A DNA stretch of 64,000 nt from Lewinellaceae bacterium (GCA_020636005.1 JACJYR010000006.1:62001-126000), one strand, 5' to 3'; shown: positions 16,230 to 25,174, counted from the stretch's first letter. The notes: a model not told the origin generated them from the sequence alone. Made by a program: numbers and translations.

Positions 16230-17255
16230 ATGCAGTACAAATTTTTAGGGAACACCGGCGTGCTCGTCTCCGAACTATGCTTTGGCGCCATGACCTTTGG
16301 CGGCGAGGGTTTCTGGGGCAACATTGGCAAACAACAGCAGGACGAAGCCAACGAACTCGTCAAAACTGCCCACGAAAACGGCATCAATTTCTACGACACC
16401 GCCAATGTCTATTCCTTCGGAAAATCGGAACAGATACTTGGCCAGGCATTCCGTGACCTGGGTATTTCCAGAAATGAAATCTTCCTCGCCACCAAGGTGC
16501 GGGGCCGCATGAGCGACAAGCTGAACGACATCGGCCTCTCCAAATACCACATCCTCGCCTCCGTGGACGAAAGCCTCCAGCGCCTCGGCATGGATCACAT
16601 TGACCTGCTCTACATCCACGGCGTGGACGCATACACCCCGCTGGAAGAGACGATGCGGGCGTTGGAAGACACCGTGCGCAGCGGCAAGGTGCGCTACCTC
16701 GGCGTGAGCAACCACGCCGCCTGGCAAATCATGAAGGCCAATGGCTTTGCTGACCGCATGGGCTGGAACCGCTTCGTGGCCACCCAGTTGTACTACACCA
16801 TTGCCAGCCGTGAACTGGAGCGGGAACTCATACCCATGATAAAAGACCAGCGGCTGGCCCTGATGCCCTGGAGCCCATTGGCAGGGGGTTTCCTCACCGG
16901 AAAGTACCGCCGTGACCACACCAGCGACGGCGATCGCCGCCGGGATGCCTTCGATTTCCCGCCCATTGACAAGGAAAAGGCCTACAACATCATTGATGTG
17001 ATGGATGAAATAGCAAAGGAATACGAGGTTTCTGTGGCACAAGTGGCCATCGCCTGGCTGCTGCACCAACCCGCCGTCACAAGCGTCATCATCGGGGCAA
17101 AGCGCAAGGATCAATTGCTGGACAATATCGAAAGCGTTACGCTGAAAATGTCCAGGGAAGCATTGGCCAGGCTGGACAAAGTGAGTGCCCTGAACCCGGA
17201 ATATCCACAGTGGATGATAGAAAGGCAGGGAGCGGGACGTGTGCCGGAGAGGTAG
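16230..17255 (+). CDS. Aldo/keto reductase
   Basis: A 341-residue TIM-barrel NADPH-dependent oxidoreductase. The catalytic tetrad is visible: D56 and Y61 in FYDTANVYSFG, K89 in LATKVRG, H130 in LYIHGVD. The C-terminal SVIIGAKRKDQLLDN segment is the usual cofactor-phosphate-binding end. It is closest in style to the YajO/PhdA-type general aldo/keto reductases; the substrate cannot be told. It is monocistronic and faces the RND pump gene convergently across a hairpin at 17320-17384. Confidence 0.92.
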   Translation: MQYKFLGNTGVLVSELCFGAMTFGGEGFWGNIGKQQQDEANELVKTAHENGINFYDTANVYSFGKSEQILGQAFRDLGISRNEIFLATKVRGRMSDKLNDIGLSKYHILASVDESLQRLGMDHIDLLYIHGVDAYTPLEETMRALEDTVRSGKVRYLGVSNHAAWQIMKANGFADRMGWNRFVATQLYYTIASRELERELIPMIKDQRLALMPWSPLAGGFLTGKYRRDHTSDGDRRRDAFDFPPIDKEKAYNIIDVMDEIAKEYEVSVAQVAIAWLLHQPAVTSVIIGAKRKDQLLDNIESVTLKMSREALARLDKVSALNPEYPQWMIERQGAGRVPER

Positions 17256-17319
17256 GGTGCCATTAGTTTTTAGGGAAATGGGAAAGCTTCATTCAGTCTG
17301 AAAAACATAAGTATTCAAA

Positions 17320-17384
17320 CCTGTTCCTGCCCTTTCACACAGCTTGCGGTTTAAAACCACACTGTGGGAAGGGGCAGTAACAGG
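17320..17384. terminator. Imperfect hairpin between convergent genes
   Basis: CCTGTTCCTGCCC at 17320 pairs imperfectly with GGGGCAGTAACAGG ending at 17384. An inner GGTTTTAAAACC palindrome sits in the loop. It lies between two convergent stops and may serve both directions; it lacks a clear T-run. Confidence 0.4.
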
Positions 17385-17404
17385 CCGCTGCGATCGATAG
17401 TACA

Positions 17405-20400
17405 TCAACCCTCCTCCAGAACAGGTTCCTCCTCCCCTACCAACTCCTCAAACGTCACCTTCTCCTTCCTGCTCGACAAAAAGCTGTACATCGCCGGAAT
17501 GACGAACAAGGTCAGCACCAGCGAAAACAAGATGCCGCCGACAATGACCACGCCCAGCGGGATACGGCTCGTGGCGGCAGCGCCCAAAGAAAGCGCAATC
17601 GGCAACGCTCCCAGCGACATGGCCAGGCTCGTCATCACGATGGGGCGCATCCTGGCACTGGATGCTTCAATGACGGCCTGTAGTTTGGGTACGCCCGCCC
17701 GTCTTTTTTGGTTGGCAAATTCAACGATGAGGATGCCGTTTTTCGTCACCAGGCCGATGAGCATGATCATGCCGATTTGAGAGAAAATATTCAGCGTATG
17801 GCCGAACAGCCACAGCGACAGCACGGCCCCCGCAATGGCCAGCGGCACGGTGAACATGATGACCAGCGGGTCTATGAAACTCTCGAACTGGGCGGCCAGT
17901 ACCAGGAAAATCAGCACGAGCGCCAGGATGAAGGCAAAGCTCGTATTGCCACTGCTCTCCGCATAGTCACGGCTGCTGCCGGCCAGTTGGGTGCTCCAGG
18001 TGTCGTCGAGCAGTTTGTCGCCAATGCGTTGCATTTCGGCTATACCATCGGCGATGGTATAGCCGGGGGCTAGGCCTGCGCTCAGCGTGGCCGACTTGTA
18101 GCGGTTGAAATGGTAGATGACGGGCGGGGCTGTTTCCTCCCGGATGGTCACGAGGTTGTCCAGCGATATAATATCGCCCAGGGTATTGCGGACGTAGATA
18201 TTTTTCAGGTCGGTGGGGTCGTCCCGGTCGCCCCGCTCCACCTGGGCCATTACCTGATACTGCTTGCCGCTTTTCATAAAATAGCCCATGCGGCGGTTGC
18301 TGAGGGCGAGTTGCAGCGTCTCGGAAATGTCGCCTACACTCACGCCCATCTGGGTGGCTTTCAGTCGGTTGATTTCGATGCGCAGTTCTGGTTTGTTAAA
18401 TTTGAGATCGCTATCAAAGCCTTGGAAAACAGGACTTTGCGACACCGAATCGAGGAAGGCTGGCAACACCTGCCGTATTTTTTCAAAATTGTTGTTCTGG
18501 ATGACGTACTGCACGGGGAGCCCCCCAAAGCGGCTGGCCGAAATAGTCGGCTCCTGAATGGCGAATGCTTTTACTTCGCTGAAATTGCGCATGTTGCGGT
18601 TCACCATCTGCACGATTTCATCTTGCGAACGATTACGTTCTGAAGTTGGCACCAGTGTCACCCTGACGAAGCCGGTGTTCACGGAGCCTGAGCCTGTAAA
18701 ACCGGGTGCGGTCACCGAAAGCACCACTTCCCTTTCCGGGATGCTGTCGATCATAAATTGGGAAAGGCGGTCAACGTACTGGTCCATTGCATCGTAGCTC
18801 GTGCCTTCGGGGGCCGTCACGCTCATGCGGAACTGGCTGCGGTCTTCCAGCGGTGCGAGTTCGGATTTCAGGTTTTTACCAATAAACCAAATGATGGCAA
18901 AACAGCCCAACACGATGGGGAATGCCAGCCACCTCGCCCGCATGAAGCCCTGCAGCAGCCAGTTGTAGCCATTCTCCATGCCCCGGAAAAACGGCTCGGA
19001 TACCCGGTAAAACCAACTGTGCTTGTGGACTTTCCCGGCCATTTTTACGGTCAAAACAGGAGTGAGGGTGAGCGACACAAAACTCGAAATCAGCACGGCG
19101 CCCGCCACCACGATGCCAAACTCCTGGAAAAGCCTGCCGACAAACCCCTTCAGGAAAATGATGGGCAAAAAGATGACCGCAATGGTGATGCTGGTCGCAA
19201 TGACGGCAAAGTAAATTTCTTTTGAACCGTCCAACGCTGCTTTCCATTTTGGCACACCTGCTTCCAGTTTTTTATAAATGTTTTCCGTGACCACGATGCC
19301 GTCGTCCACCACCAGGCCTGTGGCCAATACGATGCCGAGCATGGTCAGCACGTTGATGGTAAAACCGCTGAGGTACATGATGAAAAACGCCCCGGTCAGC
19401 GACACTGGGATGTCAATGAGCGGGCGCAGGGCGATGATCCATTCCCGGAAAAACAGGTAGATGATCATCACCACGAGGATGATGGCTATGAGCAGGGTTT
19501 CCTGCACTTCCACGATGGAGTTTTTGATAAAACTCACCCCATCATAGGCGATGTTGAGCTTAATATCTTCCGGCACCTCCTTTTTCAGTTGCTCGTAGCG
19601 GCGCATGAACTCGTCGTAAATTTCCACGTAATTGGCACCCGGCTGCGGGCTGATGGCGCAGGCTATCATCGGCACCATGCTTTCTTTCAACACGGTTTCC
19701 TCATTTTCAGGGCCGAGCACAGCACGGCCGATGTCCCTGAATTTCACCTCAGAGCCATTGGTGCTTTTGATGGTGAGGTTTTCAAATTCCTCTTCTGTAT
19801 CCAGCCTGCCGAAGGTGCGCACGGTGAGTTCGGTGGCATTCCCGGCGATTTTACCGGTGGGGAGTTCCACGTTTTCCCGGTTGAGGGCATTCCTGACATC
19901 CATGGGTGTAATGCTGTAAGCGCTCATTTTAGCAGGGTCGAGCCATAGGCGCATAGCGAAGCGTTTTTCCCCCCAAATCCGCACGCTGCTCACACCGGGG
20001 ATGGTCTCCAACCGCTCCACGATGAGGTTGGTGGCCAGTTCTGTGAGTTCCAGTTGGTTGCGGATGTTGCTCTGCACGGTGGTAGCGACAATGGGCCGGT
20101 CGCTGGCGTCCGATTTTTGAACGACAGGTTGCCCGTCGAGATCGGGGGGCAAGCCGCTCACGGCCTGTGCCACCTTGTCCCGCACATCGCTGGCAGCAGC
20201 TTCGAGGTCTTCGCCCAGTTCAAATTCGATGGAAATATTGCTGGTGCCCTGGCTGCTGGTGGAGGTAATGTTCCGCACCCCGGCGATACCGTTCACCGCC
20301 TTTTCCAGCGGCTCGGTGATCTGCGACTCGATGATGTCGGAGTTGGCCCCGGCATAGTTGGTGCGCACGGAGATGATGGGCGGGTCAATGGCGGGATAGT

Positions 20401-20506
20401 CCCGTACGCCCAGGTACTGGAAGCCGATGACCCCAAACAACACGATGAGGATGTTCATCACGATGGCGAGGACGGGGCGGCGGAGGGAGAGTTCGGAAAT
20501 GGTCAT
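17405..20506 (-). CDS. RND-family efflux transporter, inner-membrane pump (AcrB/HAE1-like)
   Basis: A 1,033-residue protein of the hydrophobe/amphiphile efflux class. It begins ISELSLRRPVLAIVMNIL, has two large periplasmic loops, 12 expected membrane segments, and GLVVDDGIVVTENIYKKLE in TM4, whose Asp pair carries protons. The C-terminal half repeats the fold (FVLAAQFESFIDPLVIM, LIGLVTKNGILIVEFAN). It would export drugs, detergents or envelope-toxic compounds with a membrane-fusion protein and a TolC-like channel. The adaptor candidate at 24041-25105 is on the same strand but 3.5 kb upstream, separated by TA genes and a serine hydrolase. No TolC-like gene is in the window. A DUF5615 toxin gene ends 24 nt upstream. 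Confidence 0.95.
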   Translation of the reverse strand: MTISELSLRRPVLAIVMNILIVLFGVIGFQYLGVRDYPAIDPPIISVRTNYAGANSDIIESQITEPLEKAVNGIAGVRNITSTSSQGTSNISIEFELGEDLEAAASDVRDKVAQAVSGLPPDLDGQPVVQKSDASDRPIVATTVQSNIRNQLELTELATNLIVERLETIPGVSSVRIWGEKRFAMRLWLDPAKMSAYSITPMDVRNALNRENVELPTGKIAGNATELTVRTFGRLDTEEEFENLTIKSTNGSEVKFRDIGRAVLGPENEETVLKESMVPMIACAISPQPGANYVEIYDEFMRRYEQLKKEVPEDIKLNIAYDGVSFIKNSIVEVQETLLIAIILVVMIIYLFFREWIIALRPLIDIPVSLTGAFFIMYLSGFTINVLTMLGIVLATGLVVDDGIVVTENIYKKLEAGVPKWKAALDGSKEIYFAVIATSITIAVIFLPIIFLKGFVGRLFQEFGIVVAGAVLISSFVSLTLTPVLTVKMAGKVHKHSWFYRVSEPFFRGMENGYNWLLQGFMRARWLAFPIVLGCFAIIWFIGKNLKSELAPLEDRSQFRMSVTAPEGTSYDAMDQYVDRLSQFMIDSIPEREVVLSVTAPGFTGSGSVNTGFVRVTLVPTSERNRSQDEIVQMVNRNMRNFSEVKAFAIQEPTISASRFGGLPVQYVIQNNNFEKIRQVLPAFLDSVSQSPVFQGFDSDLKFNKPELRIEINRLKATQMGVSVGDISETLQLALSNRRMGYFMKSGKQYQVMAQVERGDRDDPTDLKNIYVRNTLGDIISLDNLVTIREETAPPVIYHFNRYKSATLSAGLAPGYTIADGIAEMQRIGDKLLDDTWSTQLAGSSRDYAESSGNTSFAFILALVLIFLVLAAQFESFIDPLVIMFTVPLAIAGAVLSLWLFGHTLNIFSQIGMIMLIGLVTKNGILIVEFANQKRRAGVPKLQAVIEASSARMRPIVMTSLAMSLGALPIALSLGAAATSRIPLGVVIVGGILFSLVLTLFVIPAMYSFLSSRKEKVTFEELVGEEEPVLEEG

Positions 20507-20530
20507 GCAGAGAGTTTCAAAGGTGAAAAA

Positions 20531-20884
20531 TCAAAAATGAACGGTGATGTAGAAATTGTTCATTTCAACCACCTTGTATTGGTTCAGAAGGGCCAATAAT
20601 TGAGCATAGTTTCGGTCGAAAAGAGCGAACAGATCCTTATTCACAATATTGCCTGTTGTCAAATTCAATAATTTCCAAGGCTCTTGATGTAGTACATAGT
20701 AATCATAAAAGTCCGAATCTTTGGAAATCACAATCCTTTGATCCTGCATAGAAATCTTGATTACTTCAAAATCCTCTGTCAAATTACCATTCGGTAAATC
20801 TATAGTATGAACAACATCGTGTCCTTTTAAGCGAAGATACTTTGCCAGGCTCCTTGGTAATTGAGCGTCAATAATAAACTTCAT
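20531..20884 (-). CDS. DUF5615 PIN-like toxin (second module)
   Basis: A 117-residue protein starting MKFIIDAQLPRSLAKYL, with VVISKDSDFYDYY carrying the second acidic cluster of the PIN-like fold. The D-A-Q-L-P start and K-D-S-D-F are standard for this family. Its ATG overlaps the DUF433 stop by one base (TGATG), so it is translationally coupled. Expected activity is toxin RNase; not shown here. Confidence 0.85.
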   Translation of the reverse strand: MKFIIDAQLPRSLAKYLRLKGHDVVHTIDLPNGNLTEDFEVIKISMQDQRIVISKDSDFYDYYVLHQEPWKLLNLTTGNIVNKDLFALFDRNYAQLLALLNQYKVVEMNNFYITVHF

Positions 20885-21486
20885 CAGGCAGCATGAACTT
20901 TATGAATGCTTTTTACCTGAATCATCTTAGCGGCAAAAGCGAGGCAGGCAAGTATATCTTCATGCTCTATATCGGGATAATCTTCTAAAAGTTCTTCAAC
21001 AGTCATGCCCGCAGAAAGCAGATCCAAAATTGTTTCAACGGGGTAACGCATATTCCGAATGGTGGGCTTACCAAAACACACCTTCGGGTTCAAGGTAATA
21101 CGATCAAGCAGGGGCGAGGGCCTACCTAAATCATTTTGTCCAATTATGTTTTCTGATCCTGCAGCTTTTCCAAAACTTGCGTGATAAACAGTAGAATCGT
21201 CCTCCTCCTTGGCCATGTCTGATGCAGTAAAATCTGCAAGTGGATAGGCCCCACCACCTTGGCTATCTTTTGGTAAAATTACAAGAATAACCTTGTCAGG
21301 GAGATCATCAAGCACTGTAAATGGCTTAACTTGTAAGGAATTATCCAACCTATAAAGTGTATGCAAAGATGGGTCAAACCAATTTTGAATCAGTGAAATA
21401 ATTTGTGCTTCATTTTTTACATTTTCTAATTCAAAAGTATTAACCAGTTCCCCGTTCTTTCTAACTTCAAATTCTATTTTTTTCAT
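20884..21486 (-). CDS. DUF433 antitoxin with long N-terminal extension
   Basis: A 200-residue protein. The DUF433 domain occupies only ~128-190: RITLNPKVCFGKPTIRNMRY, VETILDLLSAGMTVEELLED, YPDIEHEDILACL. The first ~125 residues (MKKIEFEVRKNGELVNTFEL onward) are not recognised and contain a possible small beta domain followed by a low-complexity linker. DUF433 antitoxins are usually 70-80 residues, like the one at 8478-8705, so the extension is unusual; it might sense a ligand or mediate oligomerisation. It is cotranscribed with the toxin. Confidence 0.8.
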   Translation of the reverse strand: MKKIEFEVRKNGELVNTFELENVKNEAQIISLIQNWFDPSLHTLYRLDNSLQVKPFTVLDDLPDKVILVILPKDSQGGGAYPLADFTASDMAKEEDDSTVYHASFGKAAGSENIIGQNDLGRPSPLLDRITLNPKVCFGKPTIRNMRYPVETILDLLSAGMTVEELLEDYPDIEHEDILACLAFAAKMIQVKSIHKVHAA

Positions 21487-21536
21487 GGCTTTAATAACTT
21501 TCTCATGTTTATCTAGTTTGTTTAACCGTAATCTTA

Positions 21537-21893
21537 TCAGTTGTATTCTTTAAAATCTTCCAAAGATTCATCAAAATCTGGTGACATAACAATCATGCCT
21601 TTAAGGCATCCAAAACCTCGTTTGTACTTTTCAGGGTCGGGAGCTACACCAGTCCATTCAGCAAAAGCAATGGAAGGGATAGGTTTGGCATGAAGCTCCT
21701 CACCAGTATCTTTTTTTTCCTGAATTTGAACTGTAACCTCCTCAGTTTTTAAAGCGGGTTTCATTTTATTCCCATTTTTGAAATCAGGAGCTATAGTCTT
21801 TTTCTCAAGAATCTTCAGATCCAGCTTCGCCAAAAACTCCATGAGTTCCTGCAAAGCAGCTTGATTATCCGTGCGAATGGTAACTTCAAACAT
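21537..21893 (-). CDS. DUF2281-like antitoxin without its own toxin
   Basis: A 118-residue protein starting MFEVTIRTDNQAALQELMEF and ending GFGCLKGMIVMSPDFDESLE and DFKEYN. The ending is the toxin-binding tail typical of DUF2281 antitoxins that partner PIN toxins. It is a paralogue of the antitoxin at 23659-23982, which has the same first ten residues and the same tail. Here the following gene is not a PIN toxin but the DUF433/DUF5615 pair 50 nt downstream, so this is an orphan or a three-gene hybrid module. A -7 box lies at 21912-21919. Confidence 0.75.
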   Translation of the reverse strand: MFEVTIRTDNQAALQELMEFLAKLDLKILEKKTIAPDFKNGNKMKPALKTEEVTVQIQEKKDTGEELHAKPIPSIAFAEWTGVAPDPEKYKRGFGCLKGMIVMSPDFDESLEDFKEYN

Positions 21894-21911
21894 AACTTGA
21901 ATTATTCCTTA

Positions 21912-21919
21912 CAAAACTA
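21912..21919 (-). promoter_or_regulatory. -7 box TAGTTTTG upstream of the orphan antitoxin
   Basis: Minus-strand CCGTAGTTTTGTAA stands 19 nt before the ATG at 21893. It is identical over the core to the box at 481-488. Confidence 0.5.
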
Positions 21920-21944
21920 CGGCAATTCCCCAAAGGTTGCACCC

Positions 21945-23240
21945 TCAATCATCCAGCGCCGAGAACACCAACTGCCGGAACTTCCAGCCTGTATCGTCCT
22001 TGTCCAAATCCTGCGTCTGTTTCATCAAAATGCAGATGATGTTCTCTTCCGGGTCGGCCTGGTATTGCGTGTTGAAATAGCCGCCCCAGCTAAAAGTGCC
22101 AAGCCCGCCCATGCCGCCTTTTGCCACGCCTTTGGGGGTCACCACGCTGTAGGCAAGACTAAAATACTGGCTGCCTTCGCCCCAGGGCAACAAATCGCCC
22201 GTTTGGTTGGCCAGCATGGTTTCAATGGTGGTGCGGCTGAGCAGGCGGATGCCGTTCAGTTCGCCGCCGTTGAGGTATAGTTGGAGGAAGGTGGCGTAGT
22301 CCTTTGCCGTGCTGCTGAGACCAGCGCCACCAGAAAAGAAGCGCTTCGCCCCTTTTACAGGATAGTCGGTGTCGTAAAAAGTGACGGGAAAGCGCACCCA
22401 TTTGCCGTTGTCCGGCTTCTGTACGCTGACGAGGCGGGCAGCTTTTTCTGAAGGCAAATAAAAATAGGTGTCGTTCATGCCCAGCGGCTCGAAAATGTGC
22501 TTTTTCAAATACACATCGAACGGCTCGCCGGAGACGATTTCGATAAAATAGCCCAGAACGTCGAGGCCCTCGGAGTAGGTAAATTTCTCGCCGGGGTTGT
22601 GGTGAAGGGGCAGCATCGCCAACTTCTTGACGCTCTCGGCAATGGAGATATTTTCAGTGGTAAACAGGTCTGTGACGCCCGCTTTGTGGTACATCATCTG
22701 GAAACGTTCGTCGCCGTCGATCACGCCATAGCCCAGGCCGGAGGTGTGGTTGAGCAGGTGGCGGATCGTAATTTCCGATTTGGCAGGCTCGGTCGTCCAG
22801 GTTGTGTCGGAATATTTGAAATCCTTGAGCACTTGCGGGTTTTTGAATTCGGGGATGTAGTTGGAAATGGGGTCGTCGAGTTGGAATTTACCTTCTTCCC
22901 AAAGCATCATCACGGCAGTAGAAGTGATGGCTTTCGTTTGCGAAGCGATGCGGAAAATGTCGTCCCGTTTCAGCTTTCGGTTGGATGCGTTGTCGGCCAT
23001 GCCGAAGGCATTCCAATAGACAATCTTGCCGTTCCTGACCACCAGGGCCACGGCGCCCGGGATGTCATTTTTGGCCACCGCCGCTTCGAGCATGGAGGTA
23101 ATGCGGCCCAGCCGCTCGGTGGACATGCCGGCGCTTTCGGGGCTGGCCTCGGCGAGGGGTGGGGATTTTTTGACGGATTTGGTTTGGGAAAAAACGAGGA
23201 AACTCGTTGCGAGGAAAAGGAGGGTAAGCCAGTTTTTCAT
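21945..23240 (-). CDS. Secreted serine hydrolase, class C beta-lactamase fold
   Basis: A 431-residue protein with signal peptide MKNWLTLLFLATSFLVFSQ. The catalytic S100-Q-T-K103 (SxxK) is followed by an MMLWEEGKFQLDDPI helix, the YSE motif (Y-x-N position, in KFTYSEGLDVLGY) and NHTSGLGYG. This is the COG1680 group (esterase, D-aminopeptidase or penicillin-binding relatives of AmpC); the substrate is unknown. The ATG at 23240 gives a clean signal peptide; a longer version from 23282 adds an unlikely leader. It sits inside the TA island between pump and adaptor genes. Confidence 0.9.
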   Translation of the reverse strand: MKNWLTLLFLATSFLVFSQTKSVKKSPPLAEASPESAGMSTERLGRITSMLEAAVAKNDIPGAVALVVRNGKIVYWNAFGMADNASNRKLKRDDIFRIASQTKAITSTAVMMLWEEGKFQLDDPISNYIPEFKNPQVLKDFKYSDTTWTTEPAKSEITIRHLLNHTSGLGYGVIDGDERFQMMYHKAGVTDLFTTENISIAESVKKLAMLPLHHNPGEKFTYSEGLDVLGYFIEIVSGEPFDVYLKKHIFEPLGMNDTYFYLPSEKAARLVSVQKPDNGKWVRFPVTFYDTDYPVKGAKRFFSGGAGLSSTAKDYATFLQLYLNGGELNGIRLLSRTTIETMLANQTGDLLPWGEGSQYFSLAYSVVTPKGVAKGGMGGLGTFSWGGYFNTQYQADPEENIICILMKQTQDLDKDDTGWKFRQLVFSALDD

Positions 23241-23275
23241 AGAAAATGATTTTAGATAAGTTATCATTGAAGTTT

Positions 23276-23659
23276 TCACCATAAAGTTTTGACGCCGTAA
23301 ATCGGAAACCCTGGGTCTTTTGTAACGATGGCCATGCCCTCGGCAAGGGCCTGGGCAATGAGCATACGGTCGAAGGGATCACGGTGGTGGGGCGGTAAAT
23401 TGCCGGCTTGAATGGCATGTTTAAACTCGATGGGCAGCCATAAAAAACCATCTGTTGAGAGAGAAACCTGAATATCCGGTAAGGGCCGGTTCAAATTGAG
23501 CTTACCCAAATTGACCTTGATAGCAATTTCCCATATAGATGCTGGGCTTATCCAACGCCTGTTATTTTGGTTGGAAATCGTGGAGTGGGCATTGACAGAG
23601 AGTTGGGCATCCCCGTTCAAGTACCAAATCAAGGCATGGCTGTCAATCAAAAAATCCAT
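23276..23659 (-). CDS. PIN-domain toxin (VapC-like, COG3744)
   Basis: A 127-residue PIN nuclease: D6 in DFLIDSHALIWYL, E44 in ASIWEIAIK, D94 and D97 in HHRDPFDRMLIAQA, D115 in IVTKDPGF. These are the metal-binding acids of PIN RNases. The ATG at 23659 shares one base with the antitoxin stop (TTGATG); an in-frame TTG just before it is the alternative. It is paired with the DUF2281-like antitoxin. Confidence 0.9.
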   Translation of the reverse strand: MDFLIDSHALIWYLNGDAQLSVNAHSTISNQNNRRWISPASIWEIAIKVNLGKLNLNRPLPDIQVSLSTDGFLWLPIEFKHAIQAGNLPPHHRDPFDRMLIAQALAEGMAIVTKDPGFPIYGVKTLW

Positions 23660-23982
23660 CAATACATGTATTCTTTAAAATCTTCCAACGGTTCGTCAAA
23701 ATCTGGCGACATTTCGAACATGCCTTTAAGACATCCAAAACCAGGTATAAAATTCTCGGGTAATTTATCAAAACCTTCCGGCAGTGGAATAGGCCCTTTT
23801 GACCAACCTTTAATGCCCATTATCTTTTTTTTTGATTCAGCCGTTTGGATGGGAATTTCTACGATTATTTTTGAAGAAGTGTCATTTGAACTTTTGGGGA
23901 TCGGCAAATTTAAAGAAGTCAAAACCTCCAAAAGTTTCTTCAATGCGTCCTGGTTATCGGTGCGAATGGTAACTTCAAACAT
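23659..23982 (-). CDS. DUF2281-like antitoxin paired with the PIN toxin
   Basis: A 107-residue protein starting MFEVTIRTDNQDALKKLLEV and ending FGCLKGMFEMSPDFDEPLED then FKEYMY, the tail found in antitoxins before COG3744 PIN toxins. It overlaps the toxin start by one base and has its own -7 box at 24002-24009. It shares its N-terminus with the orphan at 21537-21893; the middle sections differ. Confidence 0.8.
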   Translation of the reverse strand: MFEVTIRTDNQDALKKLLEVLTSLNLPIPKSSNDTSSKIIVEIPIQTAESKKKIMGIKGWSKGPIPLPEGFDKLPENFIPGFGCLKGMFEMSPDFDEPLEDFKEYMY

Positions 23983-24001
23983 GGCTTATCTTTTTTCCTA
24001 A

Positions 24002-24009
24002 CAAATCTA
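24002..24009 (-). promoter_or_regulatory. -7 box TAGATTTG upstream of the PIN TA pair
   Basis: Minus-strand CCGTAGATTTGTTA stands 20 nt before the ATG at 23982. It matches TAnnTTTG and the CCGTAG(T/A)TTTGT word shared by three antitoxin genes. Confidence 0.5.
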
Positions 24010-24040
24010 CGGTTTTTTAGAAAAGGTTTCACTGCATCCC

Positions 24041-25105
24041 TCACTCCACCTTAGACAACACCAACTTGCTATCAGGCCGGATGGCCAGAAGCCCCGTCGT
24101 CACTATCGTATCCCCCTCCTTCAGCCCTTCCAGAATCTGCACATACGACGAATCCCGGATGCCCGTGTCCACGATGCGGAAGTCGGGAGCGCCATTTTTA
24201 AATACGATCACCTGCTTGTTCCGGGCTTGCGGGATGACGGCCTGCGTGGGCACAATGAGCGATTTTTCGTTGCCGCCCATGTTCAACTGCACTTTGGCGA
24301 ATATGCCGGGCAACAAAGCGTTGTCCATCCCCTTCACGAGGGCCCTCACGGTCAGGCTGCGCGTGCTAACATCTACAGCTGCTTCGGTGGCAATGACGGA
24401 GGCACTGAACAGGCGTTTGTTGCCAGCCACCGTGAAGTTGATAGTGCGGCCTTTCCTGAACATTTCGCCATACTTTTCCGGTACGGTGAAATCCAGTTTC
24501 AACTGGCTCACTTGCCGCAGCGTGGTGATGAGGGTGGTGGGTGAGACGTAAGCTCCAAGGCTGACATTGCGCAATCCCAAAATCCCACTGTACGGCGCAC
24601 GGATTTCTGTTTTTGAAATGCTCACCCGTACGAGTTCGATGTCGGCCTTGATGTTGTTTACCTGTAGCTCGCTGAGGTCCACTTCCTGCTGGCTGATGCC
24701 CTGTATTTTCAGGAGCGATTGCTGGCGTTCCAGGGTTTGTTTGGCTATTTCGAGCTGCACCTGTAGCTTTTTTAACTGGGCCTGCAGGTCCTCGTCAAAC
24801 AGCTTGGCAAGGAGGGCGCCTTTTTGCACGGCACCGCCTTCCTGCACGTTGAGGCTCACCAGCCTGCCAGATATTTCAGGGCGGATTTCTGTTTCCTCAA
24901 AAGGCAACAATGTGCCCGGCACTTCGAGGTTTTCGCTGAGTAATTTTGCCCGAACGACAAAGGCTTCCACTTGCAAAGGAGCGTTCCTTCCAGCGGCAGG
25001 GTTGGCGGCCGGGGCTTTTGCTTTTTCCGGTTTGCAGGAAAAAAAAGCAGCACTGCCAAGCAGGAAAATGACAGGCAAAAGAATAGGTGAAGGTTTTCCG
25101 ATCAT
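24041..25105 (-). CDS. RND periplasmic adaptor (membrane-fusion protein), lipoprotein
   Basis: A 354-residue HlyD/AcrA-type adaptor. A lipoprotein signal ends at SAAFFSC24, so it is probably lipid-anchored. It has the split lipoyl domain (VPGTLLPFEETEIRPEISGR before and RAPYSGILGLRNVSLGAYV after), a helical hairpin with LQAQLKKLQVQLEIAKQTLE, a beta-barrel domain and a membrane-proximal end (LIVPTQAVIPQ). It would bridge an inner-membrane RND pump and an outer-membrane channel. The pump at 17405-20506 is the obvious partner, on the same strand but separated by five other genes. Confidence 0.93.
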   Translation of the reverse strand: MIGKPSPILLPVIFLLGSAAFFSCKPEKAKAPAANPAAGRNAPLQVEAFVVRAKLLSENLEVPGTLLPFEETEIRPEISGRLVSLNVQEGGAVQKGALLAKLFDEDLQAQLKKLQVQLEIAKQTLERQQSLLKIQGISQQEVDLSELQVNNIKADIELVRVSISKTEIRAPYSGILGLRNVSLGAYVSPTTLITTLRQVSQLKLDFTVPEKYGEMFRKGRTINFTVAGNKRLFSASVIATEAAVDVSTRSLTVRALVKGMDNALLPGIFAKVQLNMGGNEKSLIVPTQAVIPQARNKQVIVFKNGAPDFRIVDTGIRDSSYVQILEGLKEGDTIVTTGLLAIRPDSKLVLSKVE

Positions 25106-25174
25106 GAAAATTAAGGGATGAAGGTTATGGCTTTAATCAGCAAGGTTTCAAAAAAACTGAAAAGTATAGGGATA

